A stretch of 21,074 nt of DNA, from contig JBHGBF010000068.1 of the NCBI GenBank assembly GCA_041946865.1, positions 1-21,074 on the forward strand, in the 5' to 3' direction. A program made the translations under genes and the position numbers. Each line of letters begins with the position of its first letter. Positions within the stretch are counted from its first letter, which is position 1. Below, piece after piece: positions 8,073 through 15,309 of this stretch. Source of the stretch: RPQK01 sp041946865 (GTDB lineage Bacteria > Acidobacteriota > UBA6911 > RPQK01). The notes below the pieces were generated by a model. The model was not told the origin of the DNA and did no database searches. It saw only the letters and a list, made by a program, of their open reading frames with translations.

Positions 8073-9518
8073 TTAACCGACGCTGCCTTCCAGGCTCACG
8101 CTGAGCAGTTTCTGCGCTTCGACCGCGAATTCCATGGGCAGCTCTTTGAAGACTTCCTTGCAGAAGCCGTTGACGATCATGCCGATTGCATCTTCGGCCG
8201 AAAGGCCCCGCTGCTGGCAGTAGAAGATCTGATCCTCGCCGATCTTCGACGTGGACGCCTCGTGCTCCATCTGGGCGGTGCTGTTCTTGATCTCGATGTA
8301 AGGGAAAGTGTGCGCGCCGCACTTGTCGCCGATCAGCATCGAGTCACACTGCGTGTAGTTGCGGGCATTGTGGGCTCCGCCCAGGATCTTCACCAGGCCG
8401 CGGTACGTGTTTTGTCCCAAGCCTGCCGAAATCCCCTTGGACACCACCGTGCTCCGGGTGTTCTTGCCGATATGGATCATCTTGGTTCCGGTGTCCGCCT
8501 GCTGGCGCTTCTTCGTCAAAGCCACCGAATAGAACTCGCCAACCGAGTTGTCGCCCAGCAGGATGCAGCTCGGGTACTTCCAGGTGATCGCCGACCCGGT
8601 CTCGACCTGGGTCCAGGAAATCTTCGAATTGACGCCGGCGCATTTGCCGCGTTTGGTGACGAAATTGTAGATGCCTCCCCGGCCTTCGTCGTCCCCCGGG
8701 TACCAGTTCTGAATGGTCGAGTATTTGATTTCCGCGTTGTCCAGCGCCACCAGCTCGACCACGGCCGCGTGGAGCTGGTTTTCATCACGCATCGGCGCGG
8801 TGCAGCCTTCCAGGTAGCTGACATAGGCCCCTTCGTCGGCAATGATCAAGGTGCGCTCGAACTGGCCCGTCTTGGCCGCGTTGATCCGGAAGTACGTCGA
8901 CAGTTCCATCGGGCAGCGGACCCCCTTGGGCACGTAGCAGAAAGACCCGTCCGAGAAAACCGCCGCGTTCAAACAGGCGAAAAAGTTGTCGCTGTGGGGA
9001 ACCACCGAGCCTAGATATTGCTTCACCAGGCCGGGATGATTGCGCACCGCTTCGGAGAAGGAACAGAAGATGATCCCCAGTTCCGCCAGTCTCTCCTTGA
9101 AGGTGGTCGCGACGGAAACGCTGTCAAAAACCGCGTCCACTGCGACACCTGCCAGCAGTTCCTGTTCCTCGAGCGGAATGCCCAGCTTGCGGTAGGTTTC
9201 CAAAATCTCCGGGTCAACGTCTTCGAGGCTCTTGGCCTTGGCCTGCTTCGACGGCGCTGAGTAGTAGACGATTGACTGATAGTCAATGGGCGGATAGAAG
9301 ACGTTTGACCAATGGGGCTCTTCGAGCGTCAGCCAGTGACGGTAAGCCTTCAGCCTCCACTCCAGCATGAAATCGGGTTCGCCCTTCTTCTGGGAGATCA
9401 GGCGAATGATATCCTCGTTCAGGCCTGGCGGCACCGCATCGGCTTCGACGTCCGTGTAGAAGCCGTATTTGTACTCCTGATTTGCCAGTTCATGAATCTG
9501 TTGTGTTTCGGTCGGCAT
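8073..9518 (-). CDS. sufB: Fe-S cluster assembly protein SufB
   Basis: SufB is the cluster-binding scaffold subunit of SufBCD. The 481-residue length is typical. Recognisable segments are YKYGFYTDVEADAVPPGL near the N-terminus, LLAGVAVDAVFDSVSVATTF, YVPKGVRCPMELSTYFRIN, YLEGCTAPMRDENQLHAAVVEL, and near the C-terminus SMLIGDKCGAHTFPYIEI, whose Cys corresponds to the essential scaffold Cys of characterised SufB. SKIGEDQIFYCQQRGLS follows. The start is clear: AAGGAG lies five bases before the ATG at 9518. It is the first structural gene of the operon, 50 bases after the Rrf2-type regulator gene. Its partners sufC, sufD, sufS, sufU and sufT follow on the same strand. Confidence 0.97.
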   Translation of the reverse strand: MPTETQQIHELANQEYKYGFYTDVEADAVPPGLNEDIIRLISQKKGEPDFMLEWRLKAYRHWLTLEEPHWSNVFYPPIDYQSIVYYSAPSKQAKAKSLEDVDPEILETYRKLGIPLEEQELLAGVAVDAVFDSVSVATTFKERLAELGIIFCSFSEAVRNHPGLVKQYLGSVVPHSDNFFACLNAAVFSDGSFCYVPKGVRCPMELSTYFRINAAKTGQFERTLIIADEGAYVSYLEGCTAPMRDENQLHAAVVELVALDNAEIKYSTIQNWYPGDDEGRGGIYNFVTKRGKCAGVNSKISWTQVETGSAITWKYPSCILLGDNSVGEFYSVALTKKRQQADTGTKMIHIGKNTRSTVVSKGISAGLGQNTYRGLVKILGGAHNARNYTQCDSMLIGDKCGAHTFPYIEIKNSTAQMEHEASTSKIGEDQIFYCQQRGLSAEDAIGMIVNGFCKEVFKELPMEFAVEAQKLLSVSLEGSVG

Positions 9519-9568
9519 TCTAACTCCTTAAAATCCTCGATTTTCGCCGGTTTGCCTTCCGGGTAATT

Positions 9569-10030
9569 TCAGGCTACCTTCAGCGGATTGGCTGGTCGCC
9601 CCATGAGGGGGATCAGGGGAGGCGTCAGCGGACGCGTCATGTCCCAAAGCGTGATGTTGGCCAGCGCCTTGTGCACCGTCTGGTTAATCAAATGCCAATT
9701 CGTCCGCACCGGACAGGTCGATTCCTGGCGGCAGTCTCCAGGCGCGTCAACACATTCCGTCATAGCAAACGGTCCATCGAGTGCGCCGATCACCTCTGCC
9801 ACAGTGATCTGGTTCGGCCGTCGGGCCAGCCGATAGCCCCCATGCGCTCCCCGATGTGACAGCAGCAACCCGCCCCGAGTCAGGACCTTGAGAATCTTGC
9901 TGACCATAGGCAGCGGTAGGCCCGCCCGCTCGGACAATTCCCGGGCGCTGAGCGTCAACCCCGCCGGGTCGGCCGCAAACTCAGTCAGCAGCAGGATGCC
10001 GTAGTCGGTCTGTTTGCTCATCCGAATCAT
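9569..10030 (-). CDS. Rrf2-family transcriptional regulator of the suf operon
   Basis: This 153-residue protein has the Rrf2/IscR winged-helix fold: MSKQTDYGILLLTEFA (4-19), the recognition region LSARELSERAGLPLPMVSKILKVL (27-50) and the wing HRGAHGGYRLAR (59-70). Three cysteines that could hold a [2Fe-2S] cluster follow: Cys93, Cys100 and Cys106 in ECVDAPGDCRQESTCPVR. IscR has 5+5 residue spacing; here it is 6+5. It heads the suf operon, so autoregulated repression of suf by the holo form is the expected mode (inference). A tail after about residue 135 (PPLIPLMGRPANPLKVA) is specific to this protein. Either of two nearby ATGs (10030 or 10021) could start it. Family assignment is firm; cluster binding is inferred. 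Confidence 0.93.
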   Translation of the reverse strand: MIRMSKQTDYGILLLTEFAADPAGLTLSARELSERAGLPLPMVSKILKVLTRGGLLLSHRGAHGGYRLARRPNQITVAEVIGALDGPFAMTECVDAPGDCRQESTCPVRTNWHLINQTVHKALANITLWDMTRPLTPPLIPLMGRPANPLKVA

Positions 10031-10056
10031 CGACGTTCAACCCAAGCCAAGGTAAT

Positions 10057-10073
10057 AGTACCAACTTGGTACT
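10057..10073. promoter_or_regulatory. Palindromic operator candidate of the suf operon
   Basis: AGTACCAA-C-TTGGTACT is a perfect 8+1+8 inverted repeat located 27-43 bases upstream of the Rrf2-type regulator ATG. On the minus strand its right half runs into TACTAT (10060-10055), a possible -10 hexamer, with no convincing -35 box at normal distance. A dimeric Rrf2 repressor bound here would block RNA polymerase. A partial extra half-site (TTTGGTA, 10075-10081) lies next to it. The symmetry is seen directly; the identity of the binding protein is inferred from position. Confidence 0.65.
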
Positions 10074-10135
10074 GTTTGGTAGGATAACAATCCCGCAGGG
10101 TGTTGTCAACCTGGTTTTGGCGCATCCGAGGCCCA

Positions 10136-10267
10136 TCCGAAAGAGCCGCCGGTGTCCAGGGGAGCGCGTCGGGTGCGTGGGGTTTGCAGGCTCGAATGTG
10201 CTGACTGTGCGCACCCGACGCGCTCCCCTGGAAAACGCTGCGCTTGCGGCTCTGTGGCGCTTTCGGA
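10136..10267. repeat. Large imperfect stem-loop made of inverted repeat copies
   Basis: Three nested arm pairs lie in order: TCCGAAAG 10136-10143 with CTTTCGGA 10260-10267; AGAGCCGC-type bases 10142-10149 with 10246-10253; and a perfect 23-base arm 10155-10177 with 10210-10232 (TCCAGGGGAGCGCG at its outer end). The central loop is about 32 bases. The right half read on the minus strand starts AGAGCCGCAAGCG, a core found again in other gaps, so the structure may be two inverted copies of a dispersed element. No T-tract follows either side, so it is not a standard intrinsic terminator. It lies between the 3' end of the VWA gene and the suf operator. Confidence 0.75.
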
Positions 10268-10341
10268 GCGTCGCCGCACGAAGATGAAGGCTTACCCCGC
10301 GGCCATCGAGCGGACTGCCGCCCAGAGGAAGTATTCACCTC

Positions 10342-11337
10342 CTACGGCTGCATGGCGGCCGCTTCGCGCGGGGCATAATACCCGGGTTTGGTAGCGGCGA
10401 GAACGCCCGGCTTCAGGGCCCGCACTTCCAGGTTCCTCCAGGAACCGTCCCTCAGGATGTTTTTGGGTATGTAGGAGATGTAGTACTGATTCTTCAGCTC
10501 GTCCGCGACCGCCTTGTAAATGTCTGTCAGGCTGGCGTAGGCGCGGGTGTCCAATACCTTTCCGCCGGTCTGTTCAGAAATACGCTGGAGGAATCTCTTG
10601 TTGGCGATAATGTATTCGTCGGTCAGCTCTTCCGGGACCAACTGTGCCCGCGACTGGTATTCCAGGCGCGCTGCTATGGCTCCGGCCCAGTATTCGTCGA
10701 GCTTGGAAACCGTGTAAACCACTGCCTCGGACTCGAGCGCCAGGCGCACGACCTCATCGCGGCCCACCATGCTGCCTGTGTCGGCCCCGTCGGTCAGAAG
10801 GATGACCGCTTTCCGGCCCTCGACGGTCTTCAGCAAATCGTCGAAGGTCACGTAAAGCGCGTCATGGAGAACCGTATTGCCGCGCGGATACACGCTTTCC
10901 AGAGAGTTCTGGATCTTGGTCAGATCGTTGGTCCAGTTCAAGATCAGCCGGGGCTGGTAGTTAAAGACAATGACGGCGACCTTGTCATCCGGCGACAGGT
11001 TCTTGACGAATTCAAGAGCCGCCCGCCGGATCTCCGCCTGGACCGACCGTGTGCTGCCGCTGATGTCGAGGAGCAAAACGACGTGAACCGGGAGCGAGGC
11101 TTCAGCATAGAAGTTGGCGATGTCCTGCTTGACGCCGTCTTCGAGGATCTGGAAGTCGTCCTTGGTCAACCCCCGAACGAACCCGCCTTGAAGAGAGCGT
11201 GCGCTGACGGGGAGAAAGACCTGGTTGACCGCGACTCCGATTCGGTACCCCGGTCGCTGATCTTGTGATTGCTGAGGCGGCTGTTCGGCCTGCACGCCTG
11301 CAAAAAGCGCGAAGAAAAGAGCCAGAGTGGAAAACAC
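10342..11337 (-). CDS. Secreted VWFA-related acidobacterial-type protein
   Basis: The protein carries a von Willebrand factor A domain of the kind first recognised in acidobacteria. From the GTG at 11337 it has 331 residues: a hydrophobic signal-like N-terminus (FSTLALFFALFAGVQA), the strand-rich GLTKDDFQILEDGVKQDI segment, a MIDAS metal site starting at DISGST (91-96) and continuing with the Asp in LLTDGADTG, and a C-terminal YYISYIPKN region common in these proteins. No function beyond metal-dependent protein or ligand binding can be given. A longer frame starts with a TTG at 11469, but it would place the signal peptide 45 residues inside the protein. The signal peptide lacks the usual positive charges. 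A TATAAT box sits six bases before the GTG, which suggests a leaderless mRNA. It is divergent from sppA. Confidence 0.85.
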   Translation of the reverse strand: MFSTLALFFALFAGVQAEQPPQQSQDQRPGYRIGVAVNQVFLPVSARSLQGGFVRGLTKDDFQILEDGVKQDIANFYAEASLPVHVVLLLDISGSTRSVQAEIRRAALEFVKNLSPDDKVAVIVFNYQPRLILNWTNDLTKIQNSLESVYPRGNTVLHDALYVTFDDLLKTVEGRKAVILLTDGADTGSMVGRDEVVRLALESEAVVYTVSKLDEYWAGAIAARLEYQSRAQLVPEELTDEYIIANKRFLQRISEQTGGKVLDTRAYASLTDIYKAVADELKNQYYISYIPKNILRDGSWRNLEVRALKPGVLAATKPGYYAPREAAAMQP

Positions 11338-11343
11338 GTGTCG

Positions 11344-11349
11344 ATTATA
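11344..11349 (-). promoter_or_regulatory. -10 box of the VWA-domain gene
   Basis: The minus strand reads TATAAT-CGACAC-GTG. A perfect -10 hexamer lies six bases before the chosen start codon, so transcription would begin at or next to the GTG. No clear -35 hexamer is seen 16-18 bases upstream. Confidence 0.55.
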
Positions 11350-11462
11350 GCAAAGGTGGGAACGGACAGGACGAAGGCACAGCGAGGCGGGGAGAGAGCG
11401 GCCTTGGGCGGCCTTTCTGGGCTTTGGCGAAAATACACATGTGCGTAGACTATGGGCAGAAG

Positions 11463-11490
11463 TTGTCAAATGGCGGCATTGCGCTATGAT
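11463..11490 (+). promoter_or_regulatory. Sigma-70-type promoter of sppA
   Basis: TTGTCA (11463-11468), a 16-base spacer and TATGAT (11485-11490) match the housekeeping promoter consensus well. The ATG of sppA follows eight bases after the -10 box, with GGAAGG lying between. Transcription would start only a few bases before or at the ATG. Confidence 0.65.
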
Positions 11491-11498
11491 GGAAGGAC

Positions 11499-13064
11499 AT
11501 GCGACGACGGCCGTTATACCTGGTGCTGACGCTTAAGAATGCGGTAGTCGAAGAGCGCTCGGAAACCATCTTCTCTTCAAAGACGCAGGCCGACCTTCTG
11601 GAGGTGTTGACGACTATTGATACGGCCTGCCGTTCCCGGCAGATCAAGCTGCTCATTCTCGATATCCGGAATCCCAGCATCGGCTGGGCGCAAATCGAGG
11701 AAATTCACGCGGAGCTGGACAAGTTCCGTGAGGCAGGCAAGCGGTCGATCGCGATCCTCCAGCAGGCCGACAACCGGCTTTACTACCTGGCATGTGGGGC
11801 GCAGGAGATCTACGTGGCCCCGTCCGGGGGGCTTGATCTGGTCGGGTTGCGCGCTGAGATTCTGTTTTTCAAGAACGCGCTTGACTATCTGGGCGTTGAG
11901 CCTGAGCTGATCAGCCTGGGGCAGTACAAGTCGGCGGCGGAGATTTTCAATCGGGAGCAGATGTCCGAAGCCAGCCGCGCGATGAGCACCTCGATCCTGA
12001 ATGATCTTCAGGAAAGAATGCTGGCCAGGCTCGAGCGCGCGCGCGGGATGGATCGAGCGACGGCTCAAGGCGTGATTGATGCGGGTCCGTATACGGCTCG
12101 ACAAGCGCTGGAGCGGGGCCTGGTTGACGGGCTTCTTTACGAGGACCAGCTGGAGGAGCTGGCGGCGCAGAAGGTGCCCGGTGGACAGACCTGCCCGGCA
12201 AAGAGACTGGCCGGGCGGGAGGGATGGTTCAAGAGGCTTATGACGCGGCGGAGGCCGCAGATTGCCTATATCGTGGCCGAGGGTCTGATCCTGGCCGGGG
12301 AATCCCGGAGAGGTCGCGGAGCACGGCCCCTCATCGGGGCAGACACTTTGGTCGAGGCGCTGAAGAAAGCGCGGGAGAGCAGGCGGATTCGGGCCGTGGT
12401 CTTGAGGCTGAACAGCCCGGGAGGATCGGCCCTGGCCTCGGATCTGATCTGGCGGGCGGTAAAACTCACGGGGGAGAAGAAGCCGGTCATCATTTCCTTC
12501 GGGAACGTGGCTGCAAGCGGAGGATATTACATCGCGGCCGCCGGGCGGCGGATCCTGAGCATGCCGGCGGCTCTGACCGGATCGATCGGTGTCATCGGCG
12601 GGAAATTCAGCGTCCAGAAGCTGATGAGCCGGCTGGGCATCACCGTGGACAGCGTCGAAACAGGGGCCCGGTCAGGTTATCTTTCGATCACGCGCCCCTT
12701 TTCGGAGAGCGAAGAACAGGTCGTTCGCGAGCAGATGCAAGAGTTTTACGAAGAGCTGTTTTTGAAAAAGGTGGCCGAAGGGCGGCACAAGAGTGTCGAC
12801 GCGGTCCGGAAAGTTGCCGAAGGTCGCGTGTGGACCGGCGGCCAGGCGCTCGGAAACGGGCTGGTCGACGAGGTGGGAGGAGCGAGAAGGGCGATCGAAA
12901 TCGCGCGTCAGGAAGCGGGCCTGGCCGGCCGCAAGACGCGGCTGCTTCGGTTCATGCGGAAACGGCGCTGGCTGGACCTCCTGCCCCTGCCGGTGTTCAG
13001 CGCGCCTTCACGCGAGCTCCAGGGTCCGCTCTTGCTGATGGCCGAAGAGTGGGACATCCGGTAA
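11499..13064 (+). CDS. sppA: Signal peptide peptidase SppA, long (67K-like) form
   Basis: SppA is a serine protease of family S49 that degrades cleaved signal peptides. This 521-residue protein has the tandem two-domain layout of the long form. The N-terminal domain supplies the predicted catalytic Lys144 in LGQYKSAAEIF; the C-terminal domain supplies the predicted nucleophile Ser340 in VAASGGYYIAAA, preceded by VVLRLNSPGGSALASD and followed by LTGSIGVIGGKF. Unlike the E. coli enzyme, no N-terminal membrane segment is visible: the protein begins MRRRPLYLVLTLKNAVVEE. It may bind membranes by other means, or the region may have diverged. It is divergent from the VWA gene and followed by a non-coding stretch. 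The family assignment is firm, its location less so. Confidence 0.92.
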   Translation: MRRRPLYLVLTLKNAVVEERSETIFSSKTQADLLEVLTTIDTACRSRQIKLLILDIRNPSIGWAQIEEIHAELDKFREAGKRSIAILQQADNRLYYLACGAQEIYVAPSGGLDLVGLRAEILFFKNALDYLGVEPELISLGQYKSAAEIFNREQMSEASRAMSTSILNDLQERMLARLERARGMDRATAQGVIDAGPYTARQALERGLVDGLLYEDQLEELAAQKVPGGQTCPAKRLAGREGWFKRLMTRRRPQIAYIVAEGLILAGESRRGRGARPLIGADTLVEALKKARESRRIRAVVLRLNSPGGSALASDLIWRAVKLTGEKKPVIISFGNVAASGGYYIAAAGRRILSMPAALTGSIGVIGGKFSVQKLMSRLGITVDSVETGARSGYLSITRPFSESEEQVVREQMQEFYEELFLKKVAEGRHKSVDAVRKVAEGRVWTGGQALGNGLVDEVGGARRAIEIARQEAGLAGRKTRLLRFMRKRRWLDLLPLPVFSAPSRELQGPLLLMAEEWDIR

Positions 13065-13100
13065 ACGGCCTGTGCCGGGTATTCCGACCCTTGAGGCCGT
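13065..13100 (+). terminator. Possible stem-loop after sppA
   Basis: Beginning inside the sppA stop codon, ACGGCCT (13065-13071) pairs with AGGCCGT (13094-13100), and an inner GGGT pairs with ACCC. No run of T follows, so if it ends transcription it is not a classical intrinsic terminator. Confidence 0.3.
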
Positions 13101-13190
13101 CTGATGTCCCATCATTCCTCGAACGAGGTGTGCAGAAGGTCACGTTGTTCCTTCAGTGCACAGCCGAGCTCATTGTCCTCCCCTCGTCGC

Positions 13191-13243
13191 CTTGTCACCG
13201 TGTCACCCGCTGTCACCCTGGCATCACCTTGTCACCGTCTCAC
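13191..13243. repeat. Irregular GTCACC repeat downstream of moaC and sppA
   Basis: Six copies of a GTCACC-like unit (TGTCACC with 1-4 variable bases between) fill this part of the gap between the converging genes sppA and moaC. On the moaC sense strand the unit reads GGTGACA, close to the GGTGACC heptads found after sufD. Spacing is less regular than in the other arrays. The gap 13101-13190 holds nothing else recognisable. Confidence 0.5.
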
Positions 13244-13254
13244 GTTCGTGCGTT

Positions 13255-13701
13255 TCAGCTTTCCTTCCGTTTGTACACCAGCTTGATCTCGCCTATGACC
13301 ATGCCTTTGTCCACCGCTTTACACATATCGTAGACGGTCAAGGCAGCGGCGGACACGGCTGTCAGCGCCTCCATCTCGACCCCCGTCGCCGATCGGCAGA
13401 CGACGTCGGCCGTGATGAGAAAACAGGTGTCCTCGAGCCGGACGTCGACATTGACCCAGTCAAGCGGCAGGTTGTGACACAGGGGGATGAGCTGGCTGGT
13501 GGACTTGGCGGCCTGAATGCCGGCTAGGCGGGCGACTTCGAAGGGGTTGCCTTTAGGCAGGCCGGCTGCGGCGACGAGGCCGGCTGTCCCGGGGGAAACA
13601 AACACTCGTCCTTCCGCCCGGGCTTCCCGACGGCCCGGTGATTTCTGGCTGACATCCACCATCTTGGCTCGTCCGGTATCGTCCAGGTGGGTAAGCTTCA
13701 T
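13255..13701 (-). CDS. moaC: Cyclic pyranopterin monophosphate synthase MoaC
   Basis: MoaC, together with MoaA, converts GTP to cyclic pyranopterin monophosphate, the first intermediate of molybdopterin cofactor synthesis. The 148-residue length is only slightly below the usual figure. Diagnostic motifs are LTHLDDTGRAKMVDVS (3-18), Lys50 in GLPKGNPFEVARLAGI, LIPLCHNLPLD with His76, and GVEMEALTAVSAAALTVYDMCKAVDKGM (107-134) with the catalytic Lys132. The gene stands alone here; no other moa genes are in the window. Its ATG lacks a strong Shine-Dalgarno sequence. It is divergent from the adaptor gene across a 137-base gap and converges with sppA. Confidence 0.96.
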   Translation of the reverse strand: MKLTHLDDTGRAKMVDVSQKSPGRREARAEGRVFVSPGTAGLVAAAGLPKGNPFEVARLAGIQAAKSTSQLIPLCHNLPLDWVNVDVRLEDTCFLITADVVCRSATGVEMEALTAVSAAALTVYDMCKAVDKGMVIGEIKLVYKRKES

Positions 13702-13823
13702 ATGGTGTTTCTTTTCTGTTGGCTCTCGGGTATGCTTGCAAGTCTACCTCTGCGAAGCGTGCTCATGGGAGGGCGCGCCCGGCAAAAGATCTGAGGGAGG
13801 AAACTTTCCACCATCGGTTTCCG

Positions 13824-13829
13824 TAATAT
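13824..13829 (+). promoter_or_regulatory. -10-like box before the efflux adaptor gene
   Basis: TAATAT lies nine bases before the ATG at 13839, and no ribosome binding site is visible in between. A matching -35 box is not evident. The spacing resembles that of other genes in the window with a very short or absent leader. Confidence 0.35.
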
Positions 13830-13838
13830 TCACTGACT

Positions 13839-15305
13839 ATGAGCATGAGCCGGAAGAAGAAGACTGTTCTCATTGTGGTACTTGTGGTTGTCCTGAGCGC
13901 GATTATCGGCTTCAGTGTCAACGCACGGCGCAAGGACCAGATCATGGTCCAGACGGAGAAGATCAGCTTGCGCGACAAGTTGATCTCCAAGGTCTCGTCG
14001 ACCGGCGAGATCAAGCCGAAGGAATACGTCGAGCTCCAATCGGAAATCGCCGGTGTCATCACGGAAGTCTATGTCAAAGAGGGGGACATGGTCCAGAAGG
14101 GTGACCTGCTCCTTCGGATCGACCCGGTGCAGACGGAGACCGAGGCGCGCGCGCAGAAGTCTGCTGTGGAAATCGCGCAGAGCGAAGCCAACAATCAGCA
14201 AGCGCAAATCAGCCTGCAGCAGGCGAACGTGGATCGGGACAGGTCAAACCTGCATGTAGCTGAAACCGAGCTGGCCAGGGCGCAGAATGCCGCCGAGATC
14301 GCGGAAGCCGCCTTCAAGCGGAAACAGGAGTTGTTTGAGCAGAATCTGATCTCGCGCGACATGTACGATGCGGCCAAGAACGAGCTTCTCACCGCACGCA
14401 CGTTGGTCACGACGTCCAAGGCCCGGGTCGAGCAGGCCAAGGCGCAGCTGGCGGTGACGGAAGTCATGCTCGAGCAGACCCGTAACTCCTATAAGAGCGC
14501 TCAGTTCAGGGTGGCCCAGAACCTCGCGTTCCTGGCCCGCAGTGAGGACTTGCTGGCCAAGACGGTCGTCCGTTCGCCTCTGACCGGGGTCATTACTAAG
14601 CTCAACGTGGAAAAGGGAGAGCGAGCCGTTCCGGGTACCTTGAACAACCCGGCGGCCACCCTCATGGAGATCGCAGATTTGTCGGTGATCGAGGCGGAAG
14701 TAGAGGTGGATGAGACAGATATCGTAAATGTGAAAGTGGGTCAGGAAGCCGAAGTCAAGGTGGATGCCCTGCGCGACAAGGTCCTTAAGGGGAAGGTTAC
14801 CGAGGTGGGCAATTCTGCCCTCCAGACGCTGGCGACACAGACAGAGGCCAAGGATTTCAAGGTGGTGATCCAGTTGGACGATCCCCCTCAGTCATTACGT
14901 CCGGGCTTGAGTTGCGTGGCCGATATCACCACGGCAATCCGCCGGAACGCCCTGGTCATCCCGATGCAGGCGTTGACCATCAGAGAGTTCGAGGTCGACA
15001 AAGACGGCAAGATGATCAAGCCGGCCCCGGAGAAGAAGGAGAAGGGGAAGGTGGTGAAAGCGGCCGAGAAGAGCGCTTCCGACGTGAACAAGAAGGCCGA
15101 GAAGAAAGAATTCCAGGGTGTATTCGTAATAAAGAATGACAAGGCGGAGTTCGTGGAGGTCAAGACCGGCGTGAGCGGCGATACCGATATCGAAGTGCTT
15201 TCGGGATTGGAACCGGGCACCGAGATCGTGATCGGCAGTTTCAAGACTCTCAGGACGCTGAAAGACGGCGATGCCGTGAAGAAGGAAGGCGCGAAGAAAG
15301 GTTAA
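13839..15305 (+). CDS. MacA/HlyD-family periplasmic efflux adaptor
   Basis: This is a membrane-fusion (adaptor) protein that would link an inner-membrane ABC exporter to an outer-membrane channel. Of 488 residues, about 9-28 form one transmembrane anchor after a Lys-rich start. The biotinyl-lipoyl-like domain is split (VELQSEIAGVITEVYVKEGD 64-83 and RSPLTGVITKLNVEKGE 245-261) around a long coiled-coil hairpin (about 100-225). A beta-barrel follows (285-365), then a membrane-proximal domain. An unusual Lys/Glu-rich insert (about 389-424, PAPEKKEKGKVVKAAEKS and on) interrupts that last domain. The ATPase gene follows after four bases, so the two are one operon. A second ATG three codons in is also possible. 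The substrate cannot be told from sequence. Confidence 0.92.
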   Translation: MSMSRKKKTVLIVVLVVVLSAIIGFSVNARRKDQIMVQTEKISLRDKLISKVSSTGEIKPKEYVELQSEIAGVITEVYVKEGDMVQKGDLLLRIDPVQTETEARAQKSAVEIAQSEANNQQAQISLQQANVDRDRSNLHVAETELARAQNAAEIAEAAFKRKQELFEQNLISRDMYDAAKNELLTARTLVTTSKARVEQAKAQLAVTEVMLEQTRNSYKSAQFRVAQNLAFLARSEDLLAKTVVRSPLTGVITKLNVEKGERAVPGTLNNPAATLMEIADLSVIEAEVEVDETDIVNVKVGQEAEVKVDALRDKVLKGKVTEVGNSALQTLATQTEAKDFKVVIQLDDPPQSLRPGLSCVADITTAIRRNALVIPMQALTIREFEVDKDGKMIKPAPEKKEKGKVVKAAEKSASDVNKKAEKKEFQGVFVIKNDKAEFVEVKTGVSGDTDIEVLSGLEPGTEIVIGSFKTLRTLKDGDAVKKEGAKKG

Positions 15306-15309
15306 GGCG

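Noticed and set aside
10136..10267. Intrinsic terminator of the VWA gene
   Set aside because: The stem is far too long, the loop has 32 bases and no T-tract follows on either strand.
11338..11469. Longer VWA-domain protein starting at a TTG
   Set aside because: It would bury the signal peptide 45 residues inside and run through the TATAAT box. The GTG at 11337 fits better.
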